This document shows positions 43,238-55,224 of a stretch of DNA of 64,000 nucleotides, piece by piece (positions within the stretch are counted from its first letter, which is position 1; every line of letters begins with the position of its first letter). The position numbers and the translations under genes are program-made. Source of the DNA: Reticulascus tulasneorum (Eukaryota > Ascomycota > Sordariomycetes > Glomerellales > Reticulascaceae); assembly GCA_001557505.1 (NCBI GenBank), contig LSAX01000009.1:248001-312000 (forward strand), read 5' to 3'. The notes beneath the pieces were generated by a model. That model did no database searches. It saw only the letters and a program-made list of their open reading frames with translations, and was not told the origin of the DNA.

Positions 43238-45626
43238 ATGGCTACCCTACAGGTTGGTCGTGCCGATTATTCGGGGATTAGGCAAAAAGCTGTTGAGGAC
43301 GCAAGGAAGATGCAGGCATCTGGTAGTGATGGAATGCACCGACTCCGGCAAAGAACCCCCCCCTTACGTGCTTTCCGAACTCATCGGGAAAGGAAGTTTT
43401 GGCCGTGTGTACAAAGCAACTGGCGCGAAGCCCGGACAGCTCGTTTCCGTTAAGATCATCAGCATTGAAGAAGGGGATAGTCTCGATCCTGGCGCCGATA
43501 CGTTCAGCGACGTTTTGAAAGAGGTCAACACGCTGAAGCTTCTAAGTAACAGCGGCGCGAGAAACATCAACACTATTTTCGATGCTCTACTTGTTGGCCA
43601 GTCGATATGGATGGTTACCGAGTATTGCGCCGGCGGAAGTGTGGCCACCTTGATGAGGCCAACGGAGGGCTTGCCCGAGAAGTGGGTCATTCCTATTCTT
43701 CGGGAGGTTGCTGAGGCCATATACTGGGTTCATAAGCAAGGCATTATCCATCGAGATATAAAGTGTGCTAATGTTCTTATAACCGAAGCTGGAGGGGTCC
43801 AGCTTTGCGATTTCGGCGTAGCCGGAATTATCAAGAACAAGTTCGACAAGAGAAGCACGGTTACTGGATCAATACAATGGATGGCTCCCGAACTCTTTGA
43901 CTCGCATGTTTCTTACGGTAAAGAGGTCGATATTGGGGCATTTGGGTCTATGGCGTACGAGGTCGCCTCCGGACTCCCACCGAACGCCCATCCTATTGTC
44001 GATATCCCACAGTTTGGTTCTTACCTGAAACAACATTGTCCCCGCCTTGAGGGCGATCAATACTCGCCTCAGTTGAAGGGTCTGGTTGCTTATTGCATGG
44101 TAGAAGATCCCGCGCAGTGTCCTTCTATTGAAAAAATCCAGCGGCACCCCTACGTCATCAACACCGCTGAAGACTACCCAACCGTGTTACTTTCAAAGCT
44201 TGTGAGCGCCTATAAGCTCTGGGAGATTCAAGGAGGAAATAGGCGGTCGCTCTTCTCTGCCGGGGGCGCCCAGGGACCGCTGGATGGTCATTCTTCTCCT
44301 AGAGCCAACGACGAGTGGGATTTCAGTACCAGTACAATTGATGACTCGGATCAGCTCGCACTCGACGATCCGGATGCTCATGCCGTATACAATGTCTACG
44401 GTCCCCGCGTCGATTTTCCTTCTCAGTCATCTGGGCTACGGCCTCGTCGTCGTCGGCCTCCCAATGACAAGGCGTTCACAGCTCCTCTCAACAAGGTATT
44501 CGATCCAAACACCGTCTCTAACTATGAGGAGAACGCTCGTGCTTTCTACGGGAGGTTAGCCCCGCTACCAATATCCAATCTTCCTTTACGAGACAACTCG
44601 GAGCGCCTAGCCATTCGCGAATCGCTGATTGATCTTGACGCATCACTGCACGGAATTGAACTGTCCAGCTTCGCAGATCTGCAGACAATCAAAGCTGGAC
44701 CCAGGCCGCTCTCAAGCAACTCCGTAGACTTGAATCATCGTCGGACGCAGGACTGGACCTTCCCGATGAAGGCACCTGCTTCTTCAGGTCTGGAAATGCC
44801 ACGCTTCCAGCCCAACGATGACCCAACGTCCATCGGCTTTAATGAACACCCGATCCAGGACTGGAACTTTCCGATGATGGTGCCTGCTTCTTCAAGTCTA
44901 GATGTATCACGCCTCCAGCCCAAAGATGATCAAACGCACCACACATCTATCAGCTATCCTACACAAGTAACGCAAATGCATCGCCCAAGCGATCTGGTCG
45001 CAGATCAATCTGCGGGTCAGGTAGCTTTAAGTGCGCAGTTGAATCGCGTTTCTGTATTAAGCCTGATTGATCTTGATGCTAGTCTGCCTGAAGAGATAGC
45101 GGATGTCGCCCGCCCATCCACTGCGGACTCAGGCTCCACATCGATTAGCTCGGACATGGCGAAAACGTCCTTCGACCTTGAGTCGCCTATGTTTCAAACT
45201 CGGTTTATCCCATCAGTCAACAGGGAACCATCCATTTACGTATCAGACGACAGAAGTTCTATCAGGGAGCCATCCATATATGTATCGGATGATGGCATTT
45301 CTAACACAGAGCTACCTACCTATAGATCGGACGCAATTCATATGAACTCCCCATCTGAAACCCAACGGACACTATCAATCCGAGGCGCCGATCTTCGTAT
45401 TCCAAGAGCCGCGTCAGAGACGAAGACTAGCCCTGCAGGGAAGACTAGGCCACCACTCCCGCCTCCCCTGGCACCACCATCAGCAAATGTCATGGAAGGC
45501 ATCAGCTCCCGAGACGAGGTAAAAGACGAATTGCATCGCATGATTTCAGGTTTGGATGAGCATCTTCAGTTCACCAACGACATGTTGGGGGTCTCCCTGT
45601 CCGCCGTGCAGACCATTAGCGGGTAG
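43238..45626 (+). CDS. Ste20/GCK-type Ser/Thr protein kinase, frameshifted near N-terminus
   Basis: Intronless kinase of the Sid1/Nak1/Kic1 group. All catalytic motifs are readable in one frame: GKGSFG, VKII, HRDIKCANVL, DFG, the activation-loop end WMAPE and DIGAFGSMAYE. The usual Trp of DIWAFG is Gly and the usual Ala of AVKII is Ser. The family-like N-terminus (MATLQV..RQRTPP) begins at 43238 but is in a different frame; the switch occurs in a run of eight C at about 43356-43363. Translation from the ATG at 43329 (MECTDSGKEPPPYVL) would bypass the break and give 765 residues. The long C-terminal half is Ser/Pro-rich with internal repeats (LIDLDASL twice, a QDW module twice, an EPSIYVSDD module). 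Relatives act in septation and polarity. The substitutions and the frame break suggest a diverged extra copy. Confidence 0.72.
44748..44940 (+). repeat. Coding tandem repeat (two units of about 95-105 bp)
   Basis: Two adjacent units in the kinase C-terminal region both encode a QDW-x-FPM..PASS-x-L motif followed by PNDD or PKDD. Nucleotide similarity is high (aggactgga, cctgcttcttca), pointing to recent duplication. Confidence 0.75.
45222..45347 (+). repeat. 42-bp coding tandem repeat (two clear units plus a diverged third)
   Basis: Units at 45222-45263 and 45264-45305 encode REPSIYVSDD followed by four variable residues. A third unit at 45306-45347 is diverged (TELPTYRSD). It lies in the kinase C-terminus. 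Confidence 0.8.
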
Positions 45627-45928
45627 AGTAGACCTCCGCAGAGTTTGCGCTGCTCGCAACAGTCCCTTCATTTCATTGTATGATTGCAAGGGCAACCCGG
45701 AACCTCATGTTTCGTATTCAATGATGGGAACTTTCAGGCTAGAGGTGTTACTATGTCAGTAGGCTGAGCACTCTAATAGGAAGGCATTGGCCGAGGGATT
45801 TGCCATAATGTAGAAATTGAGACGTTAAACCATAGGTAATTTGGCCACCCATTAAGTTGCATTACTGTAGATATTCTATCAATATACCCAAGATGCAAGA
45901 ACAGAACCAGTTTCAAGTATTATCGAGA
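45627..45928. other. Short convergent intergenic region
   Basis: About 300 bp between the kinase stop and the subtilisin stop. No features beyond likely 3' untranslated sequence. Confidence 0.5.
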
Positions 45929-48874
45929 CTAAACGCTCAATCTAATCACCGGGCTCAGCCAACTGTCATAGTTTGCAGGATCCTGCCAGTCCTTCGCGCC
46001 TCTCAGGGCTCGGACGAGGATACGGTAATCTCCATTCGGAGCGGTATACGTAGTACCATTCGACAAGTAAAGTGTGGTGTCCCATGGGCCCCATCCGTTG
46101 AGCATCCCTTGAGGAGTGACGATGAACCTGCCTGGATTTACTGGCGCCGAACTGTATTCCGAGGTCACAAAGGAGAGCACTTCACCATAAGTCTGGACTC
46201 CGATCAAGGTGTCGAGCTCGTCGTCGTTGATTGCTGGCTTTATCGTCGCGTTTTGCGGTACTGCGGTGGGATCGTAGCCATAAGAAACAGGCTTGAATGG
46301 TGTGTCCACGGGGACAGCGTCGACCCGGATGTGGTAGCTGGGGTTGCGGACGACGATCCAGAAGGCAGGATAGTTGTATGTTACTGCCCCAAAATACTCA
46401 TCAAACTCAATATTTCGGACGTATGTGTTCGTGGATGTGATCATTGGGAACCACGGAGTGCCCTCAGGGGGGTTGTTCTTGACTGTCGCCGGATACCAGC
46501 TATTGGTAAGATCCAGGATTTCCACTGGAGTAACGTACCCTACATAAGGTACAGTGTACTTTTCACACGGCCCACGGATCGTAACGAATCCTGAGTATAT
46601 AGGTAGCTTGTCCGGGTTGACGTTCGGTGGAGTGATTTTAATTTCAAACGATGCTTTGCCACCTGCGGGAATTGTAACTGACTCGGAGTCAAATTCAACT
46701 GACGCCGGGGCATCGTAAGTTAAGTCAGTGGGAATCCAGCTCAGATTCGTGCGTGGACCCCAGCCATATGTGAAGTCCTTGAATTCGGGGAAATGTGGCA
46801 TCTTGTCGATGGTGCCAGCTGCTTGGTGGGAAATTTGGTAAGTCTTTGGCTGCTGGCTTTTGTTTTCGATCGTGATTGACTGCGCCTCCGGTGAAGAAGG
46901 ACCAGCACCCAAGTTGAACTCGGAAGTCGAAAGAGCAGAAGCCTCTGCTGATCTAATGGCCACTTCACATCGAAGAAGACCAGAACCTTGTTGTGCTGCC
47001 GTGTCCAGAAATCCTCGGGCCCCCAATGATTGTGCGTAAAGTTCTAGAGGCTTTGCGGTGCTCTGTACTAAGCGGTAGATCTCCTCGCCGGTCAACTGAG
47101 GAAATCGAGATTTGATGAGTGCTACGCAGCCAGCAACATGGGGTGTGGCCATGCTTGTGCCTGAAATAACAGCATAGCTTCCTTTGGATCGGCCTTCATA
47201 GGTAGGCCAGGTCGAGAGGATCCACCGCCCAGGAGCGCTGACTGTTGGCTTGAGAGAACCTTCGTTGGTAGGACCGTAGGTGCTGAAATAGCTCGGGTAG
47301 CCTCCGCTGGGGTCGGCATGGCTGCCAACAGTCTGGTTCGCGAACTTGAGTCTGTATGCATCTCCTTCATTCTGCATGCCAGCTAGGATCTTCTGGCCAT
47401 CGGCATAGAAGAGCATATGAACATCCCAGCCATTGCCATGTTCAACTGGTGGGTCAAGTTCGACCTCCTCATCGGCTTCGGGTAGATAGATTAGAACGTT
47501 GCTCATGTTCCGGTCTCTCCTGTTGAGCCAGGCGATATTGGCATCATTTACGGAGTAGATAAAGAAGACCTTGCTCATATCTCCATGTTTTTCTTGCATC
47601 GCTCTGATCCATGTCTCATCTCCCATCTGGTTTATGGTTGGTTGTTCCACTGCATAACCTTCTTCAAGGATGTTAATCGGAAGGATGCTGCAGTACTTGA
47701 GCGTCTGCTCAAGAGAATCGCTTCCAGAATAGCAGGTCGGGAAAATGTTGTTGTTAACTGATCCCACGGCAATCACACCTCTGTTCAAAGCAGGTGAAGC
47801 GGCATATAGCGGTCCAGCTAGGCCGTCATTTCCAGCGGCCATGACTAGGACGATACCTTGCGCTTGGATTTCCTGCAGGATTGGACTAAAGACATCATCC
47901 GCTTCCCACAGACCCGTTCCTCCCAGAGACATGCTGATAATGTCGACTCCATCTGCTGCTGCACGAATCATAGACGCAATGAGTACATCGTCATTGACAC
48001 CGCCGACGCAGGCGAAAACCCGATACATGTAAAGCGATGCCTCGGGGGCAACTCCAACGATGCCAAATCCTTGGCCTTCTGGATCAACTGCGCCAATGAT
48101 ACCTAATACAGATTTAGCCTTACAAGATCATATATAAGCGCCGTGGGATATGGGGGACTCACCGGCGACGTGTGTTCCGTGGCCACCGCTGCTGCACGTC
48201 GCTAGCGGACTTGGATCTGGGGTTGGATTGTAAAAATCGTCGCCAACGAAGTCGTAACCACCAGCAATCTTGTATCCGTCGCCGAAGCCACCGCCGAGAG
48301 CGGGATGGCGGTAATCGACACCGGAATCTATAATACCGATCTTGACACCTTTGCCCTTGATGCCCGCATCATGCAGTCTGGTGACGCCTGTCATGGCAAT
48401 TTGGGAATTGACATGGCCATCAGAAGGGAAGCGAGGAGGGAGGATTACACTTCCTTCCTGCCGACGATCGAGTTGGGCGGAGACTTCTTGGGGGGTATGC
48501 GGTACGGCTGCTAGAGGGCGAGATCTCACCCGATTTGGCCACACCTTCTTGACGTCAGGCAGGCTTAGAAGAGCCTCGATGTCGGCTTTGCGCGCAGAAG
48601 GGTCGTTGTCTTCGAACGATATGGCAAGACCATAGAAGTACTTCTCGTCATTAAATTCTCGTTTCACTTCGAAGTCTCCCACAGTCGCTTGAACCTGGGC
48701 GTGAAGATCGCGACCCCTGAGGCTGGCACCGCGGTCCAGCTGAATGATGTATCCGACTATCTCGTTGGACGTGGCATTGCTGCCGAGAGAACTGTCATTC
48801 CATACTGCTGAGTCCGCAAAGGCAATGGAGACTCGGCCGCAAAGCAGCAGAGCTGACGACAAACTCAGCTTCAT
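45929..48874 (-). CDS. Secreted subtilisin-family serine protease (S8, Vpr-like)
   Basis: Exons 48874-48163 and 48102-45929 (60-bp intron) encode 961 residues. I chose the ATG at 48874 because it begins the signal peptide MKLSLSSALLLCGRVSIAFA; an upstream in-frame ATG (48943) would add an unlikely polar 23 residues. An inhibitor-like pro-region (about 45-150) precedes the catalytic domain. The triad is visible: Asp in IGIIDSGVDYRHP, His in GGHGTHVAG (rebuilt by the splice) and Ser in ISGTSMATPHVAG. A long insertion between His and Ser resembles a PA domain, and the C-terminal about 350 residues are Fn3-like beta modules. Predicted extracellular endoprotease; broad nutrient-scavenging role inferred. 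Confidence 0.93.
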
Positions 48875-48954
48875 GGTCAGCGATTCCGTCCGTGATGATC
48901 TGGTTCTCGGAAGGAACAAGCCAACAAGCTTACCAGATGACACATTCTTTGGCT

Positions 48955-48962
48955 CTTATATA
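48955..48962 (-). promoter_or_regulatory. TATA-like element of the subtilisin gene
   Basis: The minus strand reads TATATAAG about 81 bp upstream of the ATG at 48874. Confidence 0.45.
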
Positions 48963-51780
48963 TGCGTTCTCCTAGAGGTGTAGCAATGCAGAAGCGGATC
49001 GGGGGGACCGGCGCGAATGACCGCGGTGCATCTTGTGGTCTGCTGCTCTGACAAGAACATTATCGCCAGGAACCTTCTCATTCGGGTTTAGCTGTCGCGA
49101 AGACAATCACCGCACTTCCCCTGAGCCATAGTCGGTCCCAAGCGCAGCTGGACTGGCTTAAAGCTGAACTCGGTCCTGATTCACTTCGTGAATGGTGCAG
49201 CTAGAGAATCCTCGCGCACGAGAGAGCGCTGCTAGAACCAATGCAGCCATCTGGAAACCACACGAATCTCTTGGATGATAGACTATTCGACATTTCGTTC
49301 GTACCAAATTGCTTCCTTGATGGTAAATATCGAATCAAGCTTCTGTTCCTGGTAAGCAGCTGGAATCGACCTGCAGGACGGGGACTTTCGGAGCTTTCGA
49401 GTTGCAACGCAACGATGCTGCCAGGAACAATTCATCTCGACCCCTCCCCCACACCTGCAGGTGATATTGCCCCTAAAATAGGCTCTCGTGGGTTGGGGTT
49501 CTTGAAAAGGAAAGAGACAATTGCTCGAGCCTCTATCGCGCGTCGTATCCTTGCATGCGCATGTGCATAGCTTCGATCGGCGCATTGAACCTCCAGTGAC
49601 TGTTCAAATAAAGTTTATGGCCCGATAATGGTGAAGGGAAACGGAGGTAAATGCCCATGTACATTCGTGGACCACTCGACATCTCGGTCCGCCAGTTGGT
49701 CGAGGCGCGACCTTTCCATTAGTCGGAGAGCCTCTGGCCATTTTGTACTGTACTGGAAGAGCCAGAGAGTGAAGGTCAGCATCGTCGTTTGATTGCGACA
49801 TCGGCAAGGAGTCGCTCGGATCAGACTACATATGTGCAGATCAGTTGAATGATCGAATTGAGGTACGCTGCCTCTTAGGTAACGAACGCACTGTGACCTT
49901 AAAACTTCGGCCTTACCTATCACGCTCAGAAGATTCGGTCGGATACTACATCAACTTTGCCGACCAGCTGCGAGATCTAGTCTAGCTTGGCCAGGGTGCA
50001 TACCATGAAAGCTTTGGAATACGAAAGGGTGCATGATAAGGAGCTGGCCACAAAAAGCTAACGCTCATATCTCACTTCAACTACTTGTGGAAGGCGACTA
50101 GGCCCCTGGCCATAGGGAAACGCGCACCCTGCAAGCTATCATCAGATCATTGCTAAATCATGACTTGATATTTTGGAGTACGAATACTCGGGGAAAGCTG
50201 GGGTCGTCATCGCCTACCAGCTCTTCACGGCTGAACCCATTTGGTTTATCCTCATGTGGCCCGTGATACCTCTAGTCAACTTCCGTCGAGTGGTAAGATA
50301 ACAGTCGTTGGCACGGGAAAGAAACAATCCCGAACTCTTGCTCCAATGTCCAGAGGCATTTGTGAGATGAGACATTCGCCGCGTGGTCCGTGGTAATTAA
50401 GGTGGGATGGACAAGAAGGAGGGGCAATCCGCATGAGGAGCGTGCTTTGGGCCAACGGGGTCGGGCAAACGAAGCGCCAGGGAAATATAGCGCCTGACAG
50501 GGTCACCTGATAATCCGCCGCAAGGGGAAGTGTTGCGGGTCCGTGGGGCTGACATAACCAACCTCATCAAATTGAGTTTTGATGGTCTTGTACTCACTCC
50601 GTAGGCTCCTGGCACACTCCGAATTACCATTATGTGGCTATTCTCACGCGCCCACAACACAATCGTGGTAATTCCAAATGAACAACACTCTCATTCTCTG
50701 TAACTGCAAGATCTTGTCTATTCAGTTACGTCCCACAAGCGTTTCTCCCCGCAGGTTTGTCAATCACCATGTCCTGGCCCATAGAAAGGAGTCAACCTTC
50801 CCGTCCATGATCAAGTACAACAGCCCGCTGTCAAAGGCCATTTATTGTTCCTAGAGTGCATTTGACTTGTGCGGCTGAGACGTAGCTTAGATTCTGAACT
50901 TCTATCATGTGAAGGTTGTTGGCATCATCATTACCAGCTTCGCGGGGGTGCTCGTCGCCTGCTACCTTTGGCCGAGAAGCTGTCGAACCCACTCCATCAT
51001 ATCGGCCAGGCAGTTCAGCGCAATGAACTCGGTTTCTTGCCGGTGCTATTTGCGGATTACCCGGGGCGACATATCCAGACAAGCGGGACGCCGTAGGACC
51101 GCGGCTCAAATCGCGAGGTCATTCTGGGCCGGCGCCCCGAAGGTTCGCAATAGCGACGTCCAAGGTGGCTGTGGAAGAAGACATGCACCGCCAGGACCAA
51201 GGCGGAGGCAAGCATTGTCTCCGTATCACCGTGTCAAACAGCCTGCTTTCTGCATCAGAGATGACGGGCATGGTCGCATGCCGGAGACCCTGTGTCATGG
51301 CAGTCATGGGCAGGAGGCTACAACAACAGCTGACTATCAGATAATGCAAATCTAGAGCAATCAATTGGAAATACAACGCTAGAATTATACTCAATCCGTC
51401 AACATGCACTGTCTAAACTCACTTTGGAAGGCAGGCAACCTTTTTTTAATCTTCGTTACTCCTCTGTTGACCTCCACTTCCTGACCGGTCAGCCTCGTCT
51501 GACTCGTTCTCATATCTGTCCCCCCACCAGAATCAGCTGTAATCAAATACGCAGCATCGAATCCGGCTCGTCGAATCGTTTAATGTTGTCATAAATCGTT
51601 CTCGACAATTAAAAAGTTGGATTTCCATTCCCGGTCGCCCCAACTCCGGGCCTTAGTCACAGTAACACCGAACAACCATGTGCCAACAAATCAACCAAAC
51701 AAGAGGGCCGTTCGAGATCCGTCCTCCATCCAACTTCTATCATGATGTGCCTTTGATCCGCTTAGAGTCAGAGGCAATCA
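48963..51780. other. Gene-poor region, part 1
   Basis: About 2.8 kb with only unconvincing frames of 60-150 codons. A minus-strand stretch at about 49615-49770 has protein-like composition (WPEALRLMERSRLDQLADRD) ending in a stop near 49615, and might be the tail of a decayed gene; I cannot name it. No repeats or RNA genes were seen. Confidence 0.4.
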
Positions 51781-52190
51781 AGGTCTTGTAGAGTAGCACA
51801 AAAGCGAGTTCCAATACCACACATGCAGCCAGCGCGAGCACACCAGTCTTGACACTAAGGCATGGAGTTAGCACAGAATACGATGTCTCTACCTTCTCCT
51901 AAAGGTGACAGAGATGACTGGAACAAAGGGTTGGGCTCTTGGAATGTTCGGTACAGGTTTGATCCTAAAGTTTGAGCATACCTCGGATTCGTGTCCTTCA
52001 TGACTGAATCTGATACCCACTCTGCTGTCATCTTCAGCAGAATCACTACTCCCCGCATGCTGTTGACAGTACTGTGGGGTCCTAGCACGTGGCTGCTGCA
52101 ATGACTGCTTGCGCCCAGAGCCCTGGAATATATTGAGTTTGTCCGGAAGTAGTTCTGTCCTAGCCGCTGCCGACCCAGACACCATGTGAG
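51781..52190 (-). other. Possible small spliced gene, unresolved
   Basis: A plausible intron (GTATGC..GCTAAC..CCTTAG, about 51867-51981) lies on the minus strand. Two frames stay open across it. One starts at about 52185 and would end in a short domain with seven cysteines. The other ends in a single hydrophobic helix (VLALAACVVLELAFVLLY) and a basic tail, with its stop near 51737. Neither has a convincing start or signal peptide, so I do not call a CDS. Confidence 0.25.
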
Positions 52191-54987
52191 GATGGGCCTC
52201 GGTGATATACCAGGTTCCTGCCTTGGAGCCTGATCTCTAGGAATCCTCACTGCATGCGAGCTTATCTCTGGGAGATGAATTGCAGCCGCTCAAGGATCAA
52301 TCAATGAATGCCATATTGGGGTTAAAAGCCTAATACATCAATTTGGTAATCAGACAACCATGGTAATCTTGCGAGTTGAAATGAGTGCTGTCCACTCAGC
52401 CGCGGACGATGGCTTGAGAGGCTGCTGACATCATCTTAGCAGCCCCCAACAAGCCACTGTTCAGCTTACCAAAACGCTAATTTTAGCGATACCGAGCAGC
52501 TGGGTCAAGATGTACGCACTAGGAGATGGACGCCAACCTTAATGGCCTTTACCAGACCAGTTTCGTCGCATTTCGTGCACATTCAGTCTCATACTGAGTA
52601 CATTAAAGGGCCTATTCGACCGCAATTGGCAAGATGCGGCTGGTAAGTAGCAGAAAGCTACCATCCTCATCTGCTGATGCCTCATGATTCATTTGGTGGG
52701 TGTGTCAAGCGCAGGCTGCATTGCGAGGTAACCTGGTAAAAGTAACCTGATACTGCTTGCGGTACGCGTGTTCAGTATGGCGGTGAACACTATAGCCAAT
52801 GTAAGAATCCCGCAGGAAGAGGAAGGGGAGGGAGATTGGATGGGATAGGCGGCCCAGGAATTTACAGAACTGATAGGCAGCTCATGCTCATGGATTCATG
52901 ATGAAGACGACCATCTCATCGAGGTGCCCTCTGCACAGGTCAAGTGAAAGGATCAGCCAAATAAAGCCTCAGCGCGGGTTCAGAATGACCTCTGATACAT
53001 AGCACGGCCATTGACAAAATCACCACATGAATGCTCGTCCCACCCGCTCACCAGATCGATATTCCGACAAGCATTTCCGGAAACCGTCTCAGAATAGCAT
53101 TTGCGAATAGCCTTTCAGGAGAGGTGTCTAGTGGAATGCAAGGAATTTGTGCGAATGACTACTGGGATTCCAGCCAATGGGCTGCTAGATTTACTGAACC
53201 TTCGTAAAATCCTGGGACAAGGCGCAATTACTTGCAGAAGGTTAAGTCCAAAGTCAAAGCTTCATCGGGGGGTTGTTATTTCCCGGGCTCCCATTGCGGC
53301 CAAGGCAAAAGCTTCGATTTCGATATCCATAGATCTACCGGTTATCTTCGATCAGCTTGTACATACTGTACATACATAGCTCGGGAAGCTTTCCGGAAGG
53401 CGAGCGAGGTGCGTAAGCTTTGGGACCGCAGCAAGTGCGAAAGAGGGTCTCTCAGATGGGTGGGGGTAGAGAGAGCCCCGGGAGAGAAGATCAATCGCTT
53501 TTTGGCCGATCCGGCATCGTCGGCTGCCCAGCTCACGCTCCGAAAGGTCGAGCTTACAACCTTTCGAGCTCCATACAAGAAAGAAAAAAAGCTTTCTCCG
53601 TCGGATAATGCGTGCCAGCCATCTCACTCACCGAGTTTTCTCCTCAAAACCCCCTTGTTTTGACGGGGACAGCGATATATGTGGACCAGCAGATGACATC
53701 ATACACGATGCAGATCCCCCATTGCAGGCCAGCCCAGCCCAGATCGCCGCTGCAAAGATATTCCGAGGTCTGTGAGTCCCAATCGAACACCTAGTTTCAC
53801 ACAACTTATCAAGCGACGAACAGTATTCCCGGATCCGGAAAACCTCCCTCTCAGGCTTGCCTCGTGGTCCCGCTAGTTTAGGACGGGAGTCAAGGTCAGT
53901 CAGTGTCTTGGTGTGGAATCATCCTGCGGAGTCACCTGCACAGTCTCAGCATCATCACGCAACCTACAGGACACAACAGGGACACCCCACCAACTCGTCC
54001 TCTCTTCCTGCAGGGTCGTGGGAGCTGTGAGATTCTTGGCATATTTTAGGCCATTGCTCCTCAGCGTCTGCTTACATTCGCAAGCCTCGCATGCGTCGTA
54101 TAATAGAATAAGAAGGAACACGTCTCTTCGGGCATGTTCTTGGCAACATCACCCACTAGCCGCCGCTACGGGTTCGTCGCATCCTGTCGTTCCAAGGTTT
54201 GAAGTTTAATCTGCAACGTGGTGGTTTCTCCTTTCTCGTGAGGCTCTCATTTTCATGCGACTTGGTCTGGATAACCCGGCACCCAGGATCCAAGAAACCC
54301 CGCCTCCATAAACCAAAATCAAGGCAGAGATTAGATGGCAGAGAACGCCTCCATGCGTGCGATGATGCACGTTTACAAGTGTTAAGGCGCATGAGGGGGT
54401 CATTACATGAAACATGGAAGATGTTGTTTGCACCGCCCTGCCGTGCCTGTGTGCCTGGGGGATTCGTACACATCTGGGCTTGAACCTACAAGGGCGTTCC
54501 TTAACAGGATACGATTCGCACGAATCTCTCCAGATGCAAGGAAAGTTTACGGCTCGTGACCCCGCGAATGCCCAATGAGGAGCATCTTGCTGCAAGTCAA
54601 GCAGCGAAGGGATCAGGCAGTGTCATCCAGTTGCCAAGTCGTATGGTGCATGGGGTTATTGGGCAATTGAGAACTTCCCTGTTGTCGATCGATCGTCTAC
54701 AGCGGATAGCCCTGCAGATGTATCCAGTCAGTATGTGTCTACCTCCATAGTTAATTCTGTGTGGTTTTGGTCATACATTTTTGAGTCGCGGGGAACATGT
54801 GGGAAGACGCGGGTATCCAATTCAGACAGAACCCATGATATTCAAACGCTTCCTCGGAGCCAATCTTTTCTTCCAGTCTCATGTTCTGGTAAAGGGCCGG
54901 CCGACTAGGGACGGACTGAGAATAGATTTTTTTTTCTCTCTTTCACTTCCCTTGCGACACGGAGCGAGTGGCATCACTCAGCAGCTC
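52191..54987. other. Gene-poor region, part 2
   Basis: About 2.8 kb with no recognisable gene. Short frames at 53.1-54.5 kb occur on both strands without features. No tandem repeat was found. Confidence 0.4.
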
Positions 54988-55224
54988 TTAGTGAGATGAC
55001 CGTACATTCGTATCATTAGGATCCGGCACACATCCCGAGCTTTCGGACGCACTGGGATGACAGCAGGATGACGGAGACGAAACAGAGTCGAAGCTACCGG
55101 AAGAGCGGCGTCGGCAGGATTCTCTGCTCCAACGCTGCTGGGAGAGACGGCTGAGAGAAGGTCGACTCGTTTGATCCATCCCGATCTCCTGTTCTAGAAC
55201 GATGATGCTCTCTGTCAATGCCAA
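54988..55224 (-). CDS. Possible small Ser/Arg-rich protein
   Basis: A 78-codon minus-strand frame starts at an ATG at 55224. It has a hydrophobic beginning (MALTESIIVLEQEIG), then a Ser/Arg-rich stretch with RRRSSGSFDSVSS, and ends near a Cys/Ser/Pro segment. Codon composition is better than in its neighbours, but there is no known domain or supporting intron. It could be a short conserved fungal protein or chance. Confidence 0.25.
   Translation of the reverse strand: MALTESIIVLEQEIGMDQTSRPSLSRLSQQRWSRESCRRRSSGSFDSVSSPSSCCHPSASESSGCVPDPNDTNVRSSH

Noticed and set aside
42993..43328. 112-codon in-frame extension of the kinase
   Set aside because: It overlaps the subtilisin-like relic border and the family-like N-terminus in another frame; composition is unlike kinase leaders. 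Treated as chance open leader.
45857..46594. 245-codon plus-strand frame
   Set aside because: Antisense to the C-terminal part of the subtilisin gene, with no recognisable features.
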